Made by a program: the position numbers and the translations under genes
The notes under the pieces: model-generated
Databases searched by the model: none
What the model was told of the DNA's origin: nothing
Seen by the model: only the letters and a program-made list of their open reading frames with translations
Shown: in pieces, positions 46,981 to 59,792 of the stretch
How positions within the stretch are numbered: position 1 is the stretch's first letter
Layout: the number at the start of each line of letters is the position of its first letter
From: Drosophila miranda
Lineage: Eukaryota; Arthropoda; Insecta; Diptera; Drosophilidae
Assembly: GCF_003369915.1 (NCBI RefSeq)
Contig: NC_046673.1
Location: 15,732,001-15,796,000 of the forward strand
Direction: 5' to 3'
Length of the DNA: 64,000 nt

Positions 46981-49900
46981 AGAACAAAATTTTTTTTAAA
47001 TATACAACTTTATGAAAGAAGCAAATCTCAATATATAAAGGCACTGCAGCCCTAATTTGCAAGTCGAAGGCCCTAGCAGGTAGTGCTTGTAGTTTAGTAT
47101 TGTATGCTAGATTCACTGAGTCCGTGACATCCCTGGATAGGTCCCTCTCTCTAGCAACGCAATCGGAAGCTTCCACCGTTCCTATTCTTACATTTTCCAC
47201 AGAAGATTCACTTCATCATATGTTCCATTCCGCTGTCTCTATTGGCTGTCCAAAGTGCAGTAGCCTTAATTCCGTATAATTCTCGTGCGTCATTTCACAG
47301 ATCATCTTATCTTTTCTTATTTTTATAGGCGTTTTATTGTTTTCCAATTAGCTTGTTCAGCTTCGTATATTTTTATTGAGATTGAGACAGACCCCTCGCG
47401 AAGCAAAGGAACGGGGGAGCGAGGGGTCTGTCTAGCTTTTCAACGTGTTTTATTTTGATAGTGCCATTTGGCTTTCCTTTTTGGGGGATGAATTCCCATG
47501 AAAATTCTTTACCATTCTAGTTTTGTTTCATTCTATTCGATTCGGTTTTTTCTGCATATGATTCCGCACTTATTGCTGCGTTTCCCAATGTTAGTTTCGT
47601 GCTGTTTCATTTCAAACGTACCACTTAGATCGTAATTTTCTTTTACAACTTCCTTTCATTCGATTTCAACTGTTCCATTTTTATCATAGTTTCATGACTT
47701 CGTTATTAATTAATTTCATATTTTAGGTGGATTCTGCTTTCGCAGTGATCCATACCGTTTGTTCCGTCCTGATCCTGATATCCTGATTCCCGCTGGCGCA
47801 TCTTGACTTTGTCTTGGCCCTGGCGGTCCTTTCCGCTTCCCTCTGCATCTTGTTGTGTGTTTTTTTTTTAATTACTTTTTTTCCAACTCATTTTCTTTTG
47901 TGAAATGCAACCGTGCCTCCACCGAGCGCAGCTCAGAGTTGAGTCCTTGCCTGGCGTGTTAGCGTTGTTGTTGTTGTTGTTCTTGCTTGGCTGCATTTGC
48001 AGCATAAATTCAGTTTTCATCTCCCTCTTTGGCTGGCACATCTTCCCATCCGCCATCCGCTATACCCTATACATCTCCTCCAGCCATTCCCCCATTCTCA
48101 TTCTCATCTCATTTCGTTTCATTCCGTTCCGTTTCGTTTCGTTTTCGTCTCCGCTGACAGACAGCTGTCATGGGCGGCAACCCTGGCTCGGCGGCGCGCG
48201 GCTCATTCCCGGCTCATTCCCCCCACCGCTCCGGAAAATGACATTGTGACTATGCAATTAGTATTATGAGAAACATTTTCTCTCATCCCGTTTCCGCTTT
48301 TTCCATTTTTTCCCATTTTTGAGGCGCCTAGACCACGCCTCCACTGCCACTGCCACTGCCACCGCCACCGCCACACTGCCACTGCCACCCCAGATGCCCC
48401 ATCCAAAAAGCCCGAGCATTACTCTGGCAGCATCACCGTGTGCTTTTGTGTGGCGCTGATTATAATTTTTGTGTTTTTTCTTTGCCCCTCCATCTGCCTC
48501 TCTTTCTGTGCCTCTGTTTATGGTTCTGCTTCTGCTTCTGTTTCTGTCCCGCTCGTGTTGTTGCATTTGGGCGCGTGCAAAAAATGTAATTAACTTAATG
48601 ATTTTCATAAGCGAGACTGGTGCCAAGAGGCAGCCTTTGGAGGCAGAGGCAGAGGCCCTGGCAGAGGAGAGCTGTACTCATTATTGGGGCAATTAAAATG
48701 ATTACAAAATGCAACAGAGATGCAGATGAAAAAAAATATATAATGATGGTTGGCCCAGCCCGGCCGCCTAGTTTTATGCGTGCCACCGTGCCAGGATATG
48801 CGGCATATTCTGGGCTTGGGCTTGGGCTTCGCTCTGTTTTGTTCTCCTTTCCATTCTACTCCTTTCCCGTTTTTGTTTTGCCTTTTTTCCCCCATTGCAT
48901 TGACAAATCATAATTAAAAATTCCAATTAACTAGCGTCTTTGGCGGCAGAACAACATCAGAACCCCAGAACCCCGAACCATTCCCACATCTCACGAACCA
49001 CAGCCCACATCCCACTGCCCACAGAGCAAAAATCTTTTTGACGCGACAATCATTCTCCCACAGAAGCAACGAAACAGCAAAATTTCATTGTTTGCTTTTT
49101 GTTTGTCGCTTGAACGATTGTGGGGCTGGGTAAAAGTTAGGGAACATCCATCATCAGTTCCGTCAGTGGGATGTATATCTATCCGCTTCCGCATCATACC
49201 AATAGATTTTTAAATGAATCTTCAAAATGGTAAGGCTTTCAATCGTTGGGGAAATATGTTCGGTCTGTTATGTTAGGAGAACTCGATGAAATTCGAGTTC
49301 CGGAAGACCAGAAAATATACCAGCAAATATACCAAGAAATATTCCCAAAAATTAATATTTCTTTCTTTTTCTCTCTCTCTCCTATGTTTATCATATTATA
49401 TATATTATTATTATCTATATAATAATTGTTAATAAATAAATAAAAATTGGGTAATCGAGGATCTGGTGGGCCTGTTGATATTATGAGTCTAATATAAACT
49501 TGTTTATATAATGGAGAGATACAAATAATAAATAATACAAATAAAATAAAAGATATAAGCTCTAAGTAACACGATACTTTTTACTATACTTTTTGTTGAC
49601 TTTAAAACCGCCAAATCTATGGAATGTTTGATTTTTTGTTTAATATATCGTAAACAAGTATTTTTCTTAGAAAAAAAAAACCCGATGTATTCCACAAAAA
49701 GATGTCCATCAGCCATCAGACTTAATTCAATAAACACTTACCACAGATAGTTTGTGCACATATGTACACATGTGGTATGTGTTATGTGTTGATGCATTTT
49801 CTTGGATTAATTTCAATAGCAGAAAATACAAAAAAAAAACATTGCCTACTTTGGGGCGGCACGTGATTATGCACCGGATGATGCCCGGTAGACGCCATTT

Positions 49901-52481
49901 TGTTTTGTATTTCGGGCGCAGAGAGGCATATTAAATCAAAAAAATCTTAAATAAAAAGCAACAATGGAAAGGAGGGGGGATGGGGAGTAATGGGACACCA
50001 GGGGTCGGGGTAGGCAGGGGAAGAGCGCGCTAAAATAAATAATTAACAGCGGCAGCAAAATGCTAGAGCGAGACAGGGCTTTAACAATGGAGCACACACA
50101 TACACAAGCAAAAAGCCACACTCCTCACACAGTCACAGACACACACACACATGTACAGGAAGCTAGTGAAAGACCAATCAGCGCGACAAAACAATGGACC
50201 CACACATACTCGTGCACACAGCGAGCGAGCGAGCGAGTGAGAGCGAACGAAGGAATGGGAATGGAAAAGAATAGAGCACCGAGTGGGTGGAAGATGGGTG
50301 ATTTAAGCAGCCGCTGGGGTGTGGGGGGATAACTCCACCCCACCACCGTCTCCCCCACTCCTATGCTCAGGTGAAAAACGCGTTGCCTAATGAATTCCAA
50401 CAACAGAGAGACAGCATCAAATTACAAAATTAAAAATGGCGCTGAGGGAATGCCAGGAAGCGAGACCAAAGAACAAGAGAAAACACACAGAAACAAAGAG
50501 GCAGTGAGGCAAAGCAAGGACAAGTAGAGGGACAGAGAAGAGGGGGCTAAAAGAACAGTCAAAAATAATGCCAAAATATATTTATATTAATATATATGGG
50601 ATTACAAAAGGTACTCAAGTTAGTTAACAGCAGGAGACTGTACCATAAAAGTGATCTATTAGGAGGGAACACGCTGAAGAAAGTGCTAGAGCGGGACACG
50701 AACGGCGACTCTTTATACGAACAAACATTAAATTGCAGAACTTACGTATTGTATGTCGTAGACTGTACAAAAATGCCCCGCCTTTCAAGACATAAGCCGA
50801 AGTATGACCTGCGACGAGACGTTGCCAAAAACAGAAGTGGACTTTGAGCTTGGCTTATAAAAATTCACGACTTTGCGAATTGGTTCGAAATCTCTACATA
50901 TACTGAAAAAACTCAATTTTTTCTGCTAATATATTAAATAGTGAATGTTAATTTTCCAATTAAATTTATTAGATATAAAAAACTTTCCTGCTTTTGTCTT
51001 TTTTACTGGCGTTACATTGCGATCAAAATTTAAAAATCATACCGTTTGCAATGACTAGGAAAATATTCTTGTATTTTTGTTTAGATAGTTTAATAAGTTA
51101 GAGATACTTTGTGAAAGAAAGTTTATCAAGTTTCTTATCGGACATAATAATGGAAAATGTGACTATAAAAGTAGGCAAAAAATACCGATAGAATAAAACT
51201 AAATTTTTTGGTAGATATTCACTTTAAAGTTAATGAGATTGTACTTGTGTCAATTGGTCAAATGAGTAATATTATGAAGGCTATATGGAACTATATGGAA
51301 ATACTTTTCACTAACTTTTACTGTTTATTGAATTATTTAAAACAGTAAAAGTATTTAAAAAATACGTGTTTTTTTTACAGAACATTCAAATCCGTTTCAT
51401 GGGAGGACAAAGAAACATATCTTATTTATCGCCAGCTGATATTATTTACTGTCCGAAGAGTATGAAAAATAGTAACTATCCATATATTTATGCTAGGCGT
51501 TTAGAGTTATCCAATTCCTTGTTGAAGTTCCCTTGTTATCCAATTGAAGTTGGTGTCTTACCATTTTGACAGTATCCATAAATCCGCTTAAGATATCCGC
51601 AACAAGATCATCAAATATCACTTTTATAACTTCTATAACATATGTATATCTCTAAGTAGTAGATGACTACGTAAAGTAGAAACCAGGCTTTTTTTGTAAT
51701 CCTTTTTTCATAATTTCAATGAACCTGTCAACGCTCCCTGGCTGGTCGTCGTCGTTCGTCAACGCTGTCAGCGCCCACGCTCCTGTTCTGCTTGTTATCC
51801 CTGGTCAACCCTCTCACACTCACGCACACACGCACACACACAGAGACAAGCCACCCACCCACACAAAGACACACAGAGACAAGGACATCATCTGGTCTCG
51901 CTTATGATTGGCTTCGGCGCAAAAAGAAGAAAATGAAAATGAAATAAAGCGCACACAAAAACAGCGAAGCGAAGCGAAGGGAAGGTGGTGGTGGATGGTG
52001 GGGTAAGTTGGGGTGGGGTGGGGAAGGAGTGCCACGCCTATTCTTCATAAATAATAAATAAATATAATTTCCAGCGCAAGCGCAGCGCAAAAAGTAAAAC
52101 GGAAAAGCGTGTGGCAGTGGCAGGTGGCAGGTGGCATGGGGGCCGGAGCCGGAGCCGGAGCCGAACACAACACAACACAATACAATGCAAATGCAAATGA
52201 GAAAATTACATCCCTTCATTTGTTTAACACACACACACACACACACAGAGAGAGACGCAGACAGAGAAAAAGAGACAAGGATGTGCTTGCATTGTTTCGC
52301 TACTCCCTCCGCTGATGGTGCTGGTGCTGTTGCTGTTGCTGCAACATCAGCATCATAATCATCATCAGCTGTGGTGGCAACCTCATTTTCTTATGCCCCA
52401 TACCACCCTCTCATCGCCACTCCACCTCTGTGCCACAGGGTGTTGCCTCATTGTTCTGCTGCCGACGTCAGTGCCGAAGCC

Positions 52482-52515
<34 letters not shown>

Positions 52516-53735
52516 GCACTGGTGCTGGCACTGCCACTGCCGCAGCTTGTAGCATTAAGTGATTTGAATTTTATTATTCACAGGTACAACATTCCAAACA
52601 CAAAGACAACTTTGGATGGGAGGTGGGGAGGCGCCACAGTGGAGCAAGGCAAGGGTAAATATACTTTTATGGTTCGGTGGTACTTGTATGTGCCCACGGT
52701 CGGCTGTGCCTGGGATAAGCTTGAAAGTTCAAAAAGAAACAAAGTCCAGCCCTGCAGATCGATCGTTCCTAATCGATTCGCTGGGATTGATCAATCATCA
52801 ATCTCATTACATCGTATTGCTCGCCCAAAACGGACTGAACGAAACAGGTATCTCCATTTTTACTGTATTGGATCCGAAAATTTCGGTTTTTTTTCTCGCT
52901 CACTCGCTCACACGAATGCTTATAATATAGCTTATTCTACAGAAGGTTTCCAACATTCTGGCGTTCATTTCTCCTGTTTCCCAAAACTGACGGATATCTT
53001 TGACATGCTGCCACTTTTCATTGATCCTAAGGACACGGTGCATGGCACAGAACTCATCTAATGAAACAGCACGACGTCCGCTGCACACAGGACTTTCCTT
53101 CTCTTCCCACACAGACACACACACAAACTCACACACACACAGATAGCGGAACAACGCTTATGAGGTTTTTGTGCTTGTGCCGTAATTTTAACGAAGTCAA
53201 AACGAGAAAACAATAAACCCCCGACGCAGTCACAGAAACAAGAGGAGAGCAGCAGCCGAATGAACACGAACGAATGAGCGAGCTTTTGGTTCGGAGGCTG
53301 CGCAGCGTGTCCCAGGCCAGAGGGAGATAGCAATGCCGGTGTGGGTGGTGGCGTGGGTGCGGGCAGCCAGAGAGCCAGAGAGCGAGAGAGATGTGAGGCC
53401 CAAATGTTAATTGCATTCAAGCAATCCCGTTAAACGCATTTTAATTGGCACACCTGAAGAGAGGCAGAGCGAGAGAGAGAAAGAGGATGCCGCTCTAATT
53501 AGTTTTCTTTTCTGAAGAAGTTTCAAGTGTTTTACGAGAGAGAGATGGCAAACATAATTAGTTGCTGGGGGTTGGGGGGCTCGGGGGAAAGCTCTCTTAA
53601 TTATCACAACTACAAATGCAACGAAGAGTCGCAGGCGCACCATCGAACCGCCACACACACACACACACACACAAAGATTAGCTAGAGTCCTGTCGCTGCC
53701 TCTGCCTCTGCTTCTGCCGGTTCCATTCGCTGCTC
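46981..53735. other. long stretch without a supported gene
   Basis: Unique and simple-sequence DNA upstream of the homeobox gene. Notable tracts: hairpin 47385-47433, CCACTG repeat 48336-48388, GGGCTT repeat 48815-48832, CA tracts at 51810-51843, 52226-52246 and 53650-53674, TC tract 52483-52514, and an AT-rich segment at 50870-51400. No open frame shows a domain or consistent splice sites. Confidence 0.45.
47385..47433. other. perfect 15 bp inverted repeat with 19 nt loop
   Basis: AGACAGACCCCTCGC at 47385-47399 is exactly complementary to GCGAGGGGTCTGTCT at 47419-47433, giving a GC-rich hairpin. No flanking T run or gene context explains it. It could be a structured RNA, a transposon end or chance. 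Confidence 0.5.
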
Positions 53736-53740
53736 TGCTT

Positions 53741-53778
53741 CATAAAAGCCACAGACCACCGACTGCATTTCAACAGTC
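53741..53778 (+). promoter_or_regulatory. TATA-like core promoter of the homeobox gene
   Basis: CATAAAAG at 53741-53748 is followed about 30 bp later by TTCAACAGTCG, an initiator-like sequence. This would give a 5' UTR of about 335 nt before the ATG at 54108. Confidence 0.4.
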
Positions 53779-54107
53779 GCTGGCCAAACGTTCAGCAGAA
53801 TACACAGCCGACTCCTTCAAATCTCTCTCACTCTCTCCCTCTCTTTCTCGATTAATTACCGTTACCGTTTTTTGTTGCTGTTGTTGTTGTTGTGTCGCCC
53901 ACTGGCGGGAGTTTGAACTACTGTGCGTCCTCGCATCAAATTTTTTTCACCTGTGTGCCGCGTTTGTGGAAAAAGGGCCCAAAAACCCATCAAAAACCCA
54001 AAAGAGAATCAAGAAGAGACTCTCCGGAACCCCAGCCAAAATCCAAAATCCAAAATCCAAAAGTCCAAAACCCAAAAGAAGAAAGTATTCCGAAAAATCA
54101 GTAAACT

Positions 54108-55309
54108 ATGGCTGGACCATTCATATCGCCGCTGCCCGGCGATCTGCTCACAGAGTACATGTTCGGACGGAGGCGGCAGCGACGGAACCGAACCACATTC
54201 ACGCCGCAACAGCTGCAGGAGCTGGAGGCCCTCTTCCAGAAGACCCACTATCCCGATGTGTTTCTGCGCGAGGAGGTGGCCCTGAGGATCAGTCTCAGCG
54301 AGGCGCGTGTTCAGGTGAATGAACCCCCCAATAATGTTGTCCTGTCCTACGAAATGTCAGAAGAACCCCTAAACACTTGCCTTCATGGAGAGGGAGCACC
54401 CTCATATATAAGTACATTCACTTTCATAGAGATTACGAGAGAGCAATTTTCTCCATAAATGATCTTCATTCAGGATTTTATTACATTATCTTTTTGGATC
54501 CAAGAAAAAGTTAATTATATTAGCACTATTCCTAATAGTAGAGCAGATTCAATTATGTAGAGGTCCAGTCTATCAAGATTTCATGGGAATTCTACGATTT
54601 ATTGTACTAGTTTTCATACTGGGATTTTGTAGGATCCTTGAAAACAATATTAGGTAGAAATCATAATTGATTGAAGGATTACCGAGTATTATTGTTTAAC
54701 CTCCCATGTATCCCTTAGGTGTGGTTCCAGAATCGTCGCGCCAAATGGCGGAAGCAGGCGCGCCTGCAGCTACTCCAGGATGCCTGGCGGATGCGCTGCC
54801 TCAGCCTGGGCACGCCTCCCGTCTTGGCCGGTGCAGGAGCACAGTCAGGAGGTGGCAGCAATCGTCCGCCGAGCCAAACGGCCGAGAATCTCTCAGCCGG
54901 AAAGGACTCCCATTCGGGCAGCGACTTAAACGCCAGCGGGGATGCGGCCAACTTCACCATGATGCATCCGGCATTCCAGCATCAGCAGCAGCAGCAACAG
55001 CCGGGGCAGGGACAGGGGCAGGGGCATCCCCATAGCCAGGACAAGCTATCCAAGACCTACACGGAACTGAAGCTGTACAAGGAGCCCGCGCACGGAATGG
55101 ATATAGGCGGGATGGCTGCCCTGGCCAGCAACTCCGACGACGGCTCCGATGGCTCGGACTCCGAGGAGATCGATCTCACATCCGGTGCCTGCATCGACTT
55201 CTCGCAGAGCAGTAAACTCCAACAGCAGCAGCAGCAACAGCAGCAGCAGCAGGGGGCAGGACTGGCTGTGGGGCCAGCGGGGGTGGCGCCAGCCAATGGC
55301 GTTCTCTAG
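54108..55309 (+). CDS. paired-like homeodomain transcription factor (265 aa)
   Basis: Two exons, 54108-54314 and 54719-55309, 404 bp intron, phase 0. The homeodomain (about residues 21-81) begins [20 protein letters not shown] and carries [12 protein letters not shown]; Gln50 marks the paired-like Q50 class. The intron falls between homeodomain residues 46 and 47 (ARVQ|VWFQ), the classic paired-class position. After it come [16 protein letters not shown], a Ser/Gly linker, two Gln-rich tracts (the second 11 Gln at about 55221-55253) and an acidic [15 protein letters not shown] segment. There is no paired box and no clear OAR domain. It should be a nuclear DNA-binding regulator recognising TAAT-type sites. 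X linkage and the neighbour Ppt1 suggest D. melanogaster CG11294, but I am not certain of the orthologue. Confidence 0.9.
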
Positions 55310-57406
55310 ATACTCATAAGCATATATACATATATATATATATGTATGTATAGCAGTGTATATATCGGACATTTAATGTGCATTTTATCCACTGGTTCAC
55401 ATCTGTTTCCATTTTTTGTTCGTTGGTTTTTGTTTTGCAATAAAAGTGCAGTCTAAAATAAACCCCAAAAGATGTACCTAGCTATATATAATACTTATAG
55501 TATATAAGTATATCCGTGCCCGGAAACTTAAGTACTACGTACACACGGTTATGGGTATATGGATCCGGTTTTGCTCGGGAATCTCGACAAAAGCCTTCCT
55601 AATGGAACGAGAGGCCCAAATGTGAGTCCAAACTAATGATCCCTTTCCTAGGCAGATATCCATGGCCCCAAACAAAGGCATGTTAGACATTGCTACCAAT
55701 TACAACTAAATAAAATTCCTTAATGCTTAAATCCTTCCAAAGAACACAAAAAAAACGAAAGCTTACAGACGAACCACTGCAATCAAAGAGCCAAAAATAA
55801 ATCAAAATCATTTGGTAAAAGGCCAACATATTAAGGTCAAAGACTTCATAATAGTGGTATAAGATCATTCAAAGACTCCAAGCGAACGGCAGCAATGTTT
55901 CCTTTCAACCGTCAGATCGTAATGTTGATACATATAACTGCCCGAAGAGATGCAAGAGTCAAAAGTACTATTTATGCACTTTGTGGCTTATTCTTACGGA
56001 TGAGATTACGACCAATTGGCAAATGTGAAGGACGTGAAGGAATATTCTCGGAATAGGCCACGGGAATCCCACGGGTATTTCGAACTGAAGTTATAAGAGA
56101 TAATATATAATACCTATGATCTGGTTGAAGAGGTAAGGTTGTAAATGGTAGGGCTGTTATAAAAACGTTGTGGCACAGCCCATGGACAACAACTCTGTGT
56201 AAGAATCTAAATAGTTTGGCTAAGAAGCTCAATTCATAGAGACATATGTTTATGTTCTACTAAATGGTTAAAAATCCCACCTTTATAATAACATCAAATG
56301 CTGATTGCACTGTGTATTCTGTAATAGCATCCTTTATTCCGCCAGAATAAAGTTAAATGGATAAAACAAATTCAATGAATGGAACGCGAATCCAAGGCCA
56401 GGAAAATAAGGACAAGAAACGACTACAGATTGTAATGTGAAAGCCGCAGGAAAAGACCAACTAAGACTAGTGATGAAATCAATAGAAATTGCAATAGACA
56501 TACATCTTGATGTCATGCTCAGGTAGATGAAATCCTTAGCATCCGATTAAATCCTGATAGCCTGCATTCAAAAGCCCCAACAAATTAGGCTATGCAAAAG
56601 GCACAAGAGATCTATGCATTTTTACTTGGGATTCCAATAAAAAAGAAAATAACATTTTTAAATAGCCAAGGGAAAGTAAACAAAAGTTTTCACGAATTCA
56701 GATGGAACGTTTCGCTTGAATGAAGTGATAAAACGTCTATATATTCAGTATTACCATGCCCAACGTCTTTTTTTTGCTTTCTTAGAACCGCCATTTGCGC
56801 GTCGCCAAGGACTGTATACATACTTTATCATTGGAGTCTTACTTTTCGGTAAGTTTAATCTGCGCCTCGACAACGGTTGTGTTTATTGTTATTGGATTCT
56901 GGGACCGACGCAGTTGCCCAAGGCAGTGACGAAAAGACGAAGCCGTGTGGGCAGCGGCTAAAGATAGCCCATAAGTGGTACGATCCCGTACCACGAAGTA
57001 TCGGAGGCAACTTTGAATGGAATTTTTCCCTGGCCTTTTATAAAAGACACGTTCACATGTACACAGCATAAATTACACATTTTTTTTATTTTTAACCGGC
57101 AAATAAATTGCATTTAAATCCTTTTCGCTAATTCAATTTCAAACAATTTATATTTGGCGCGCACCAATCGATAGTGACGCCACTTGATAGTTTTGAATAG
57201 AATGATACAAAAAATCGATCCTAACGATAGTGACGGGCTCATTAGAAAAGTCTTTTAAAGGCTTTTTTCACGCAACATTAAATAAATCCTTTTTTTTATA
57301 GGTTATCTTATATGGTGGCAGGGCTGATTGCTTAGCGATCTTCAAATATCAAAAGCCTTTTTTTTTCACTTGCAAAAAAAGCAGACTTGCCTGTCAACCT
57401 TTGAAC
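55310..57406. other. intergenic between homeobox gene and hAT fossil
   Basis: Homeobox 3' UTR with AATAAA at 55439-55444, then AT-rich unique DNA. An open frame at 56770-56961 (with EPPFARRQGLYTYFIIGVLL) has a GTAAGT inside it and an acceptor before it, but no support as a gene. ATCGATAG/ACGATAG motifs lie at 57165-57232. Confidence 0.45.
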
Positions 57407-57616
57407 CTTTTATAACTATTTATATGCGATCGTGCTACTTTTAAAAAAGCTATTCATGCGCTTGCACTTTGTCAGACCTAACTTCAAATTTTCTTGGCTG
57501 AAGCAGTCCAACACCGCTAAATTTAACCTGTGGGCATATTTGGTGGTGTCGTTTTCGAAGAATGTCACATGCCTTACCATGGCACTCGCATTGTGTGTTA
57601 CAACAACACCCACTTA
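57407..57616 (-). mobile_element. hAT-family transposase fossil
   Basis: The minus strand reads GVVVTHNASAMVRHV, then KYAHRLNLAVLDCF, then LTKCKRMNSFFKSSTIAYK. This follows the hAT transposase order T(D)NASNMV - CFAHTLNLVV - KC..IV..FK.S..A. Only about 65 codons remain; neighbouring sequence is not recognisable as transposase and stops follow. It lies 258 bp upstream of the Ppt1 start. Confidence 0.7.
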
Positions 57617-57742
57617 ACCAGAACCTTTCGCAATGAGTTGGCTATGTGTTCTGATGAATGAATAAGGGGATATTCAAGTTATTCGGTTAACACCACTGCA
57701 CTTTTCAAAATCAAAGTAGAGATGGGGCAGCGACCGATAAGA

Positions 57743-57816
57743 GCTCGATAGTATCATGAATAGTAGCAAAACCATCGATAGTAGCAACTAGCACCAATAC
57801 ATCGATACTATCGATA
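57743..57816 (+). promoter_or_regulatory. DRE cluster upstream of Ppt1
   Basis: A perfect TATCGATA (57809-57816), plus CATCGATA at 57773 and 57800 and CTCGATAG at 57744. TATCGATA is the DREF-binding element of fly housekeeping promoters. The cluster ends 58 bp before the Ppt1 ATG. Confidence 0.7.
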
Positions 57817-57873
57817 GTGCCATCCATGGTTTGACACCTCTAATTCATGTTTGCTTTGTTTTGAATTGCAAAA

Positions 57874-59011
57874 ATGGTGCGACCAAGAATAATAAACGTC
57901 AACATTATTCAGCTGAATATCGGACTCAAAAGAGCCACAGTGTTTAGTGTGTTTTTAGCTGCTGTCTATTTCGGGGTAAGCTTTGGGACGAAAACAAGGA
58001 GCGCGCTGCCCGTGGTGCTATGGCACGGCATGGGCGATACTTGTTGCCTGCCCTTCAGTTTGGGTGCCATCAAGACGCTGATTGAGGAGCATGTGAATGG
58101 GACGTACGTCCGTTCGCTGAAGATCGGCGGCAACGTGGTGCTGGACTACGAGAGCGGGTTCTTCATCCATCCCAACGAGCAGGTGGAGTATGTCTGCAAG
58201 CATTTGGCCCAGGACGAGCGTCTGGCCGAGGGTTACAATGCCATTGGCTTCTCGCAGGGCGGCCAATTTCTGCGTGCGGTCGCCCAGCGCTGCCCCGAAC
58301 CGCCGATGCGCACGCTGATCACGCTCGGCGGCCAGCACCAGGGCGTCTTTGGCCTGCCCATGTGCCCAACGCTGACAGCCACCTCCTGCGAGTACATAAG
58401 CCGCCTTCTCAATGTGGCCGCCTACGAAGAGTGAGTGCCGAAGCTCCACTTGTGGTCTCTAGCTAATCTCTTGATGCTCCCCCGGGCAGATGGGTGCAGG
58501 CCGAACTGGTTCAGGCCACCTACTGGCACGATCCGCTGCACGAAAACCAGTACCGTCTCGGCAGCACCTTCCTGGCCGACATCAACAACGAATTGTATCT
58601 GAACGAGAACTATGTCGAGAACCTAAACAAGCTGAAAAAGTGAGTAATCGATCTGGAGCGCTGTGGAGAGCACCCCTATTCTAACCCTAATCTTCCACAG
58701 ATTCGTTATGGTTAAGTTCCTCAATGACACGATTGTCCAGCCAAAAGAGTCGCAGTGGTTTCAGTTCTATACGTCCGGACAGGATCGCGTCATCCAGCCG
58801 TTCAACGAGAGCAAAGTCTATCAAGATGTGAGGCTTTCATCCCGATCTGTTTTCCACTGCTTCCCACTGATTTGCTGCTCTTTCGTTTCAGCTTGGCCTG
58901 GACCGTATGCTCCGAGAGGGAAAGCTACAGTTCCTGGGCATCGAAGGCGATCACTTGGCCATATCCAAGGCATGGTTTATAGAGCATTTAGTGCCGCTGC
59001 TTCTGGAATGA
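57874..59011 (+). CDS. Ppt1: palmitoyl-protein thioesterase 1 (317 aa)
   Basis: Four exons, 57874-58430, 58490-58639, 58701-58827 and 58892-59011, phases consistent. Ppt1 removes fatty acyl groups from S-acylated proteins in lysosomes; human loss causes infantile neuronal ceroid lipofuscinosis (CLN1). The N-terminus has a hydrophobic leader ([17 protein letters not shown]) preceded by about 20 residues, longer than a usual signal peptide. Catalytic triad: Ser127 in GFSQGG, Asp245 in FLNDTIVQP, His299 in EGDHL. The oxyanion-side [11 protein letters not shown] motif and NGTY glycosylation site are present. Length matches fly Ppt1. The likely regulator is the upstream DRE cluster. Confidence 0.96.
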
Positions 59012-59518
59012 CGCAACCGAAACCCCAGAGGGAAAGAGAAAGAAGTGGCAAAAAAGAAAGAGAGGTCGTACTTCGAAAAAACTTACGATCTTAACATCCT
59101 ATGACAATTATATATAACTACATATATATTTTTAATTAGATATTTAGTTAATTCAGTTATTGAATACAAAAAAGACATTTGCGTTTTTCTCCCTAAATTT
59201 AAGGATTTTTCTTGTTGTTTTATATTCATTTTCGTATGTCACAATCTCTCTGTCTTTTGTAGAAGATCGATAGATGGATAGATACATGTAGATAATAGGA
59301 TAGATAGAAGATGTCTTAAGTAGTTGTGTATGTGTTTGTGTGTGTGTATGTGTGAGTGTGATAAATATTTCTCTGAAATATCTAATGCAAGGCAACCGCG
59401 TGTTCCGACTATAATGATTTATCCATACACGTATCGTAATTGTAATTACTTGATATATATCCACTATTTATATAACGCTATGTACAAGTGAGGCAAAATA
59501 ACAATCAAAACAAAATTC

Positions 59519-59555
<37 letters not shown>

Positions 59556-59792
59556 TATAGCAGCTTACAGACACGACAACCATCGATAGATCATATATAT
59601 GTATATATAAAATATAGTTGAAGTTTAATTACGATTCACAAAAGGAATGACCGATGACCGAGGAAAAACAGAAACAGAAACAAAAAACAGAAATGCGAAT
59701 CGTTTCGGTTCCGGTTTTGGTTTCGGGGTTTCGGTGTGGCAATGTGTGACGTTTGACGGAGAGCACGGATTGATCGCCACACAGCAAGCACA
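59012..59792. other. convergent 3' flanks of Ppt1 and carbonic anhydrase
   Basis: AT-rich DNA with a GATAGATA tract (59264-59310), (GT)n at 59325-59358 and an A run followed by (AT)n at 59519-59558. No gene. Confidence 0.5.

Noticed and set aside
50596-50847. 83-codon frame (MGLQKVLKLVNSRRLYHKSD)
   Set aside because: No domain, AT-rich neighbourhood, no splice or conservation evidence.
56716-56961. Open frame with a hydrophobic stretch (GLYTYFIIGVLLFG) between the homeobox gene and Ppt1
   Set aside because: It lacks a good start, contains a donor-like GTAAGT and resembles no family I know.
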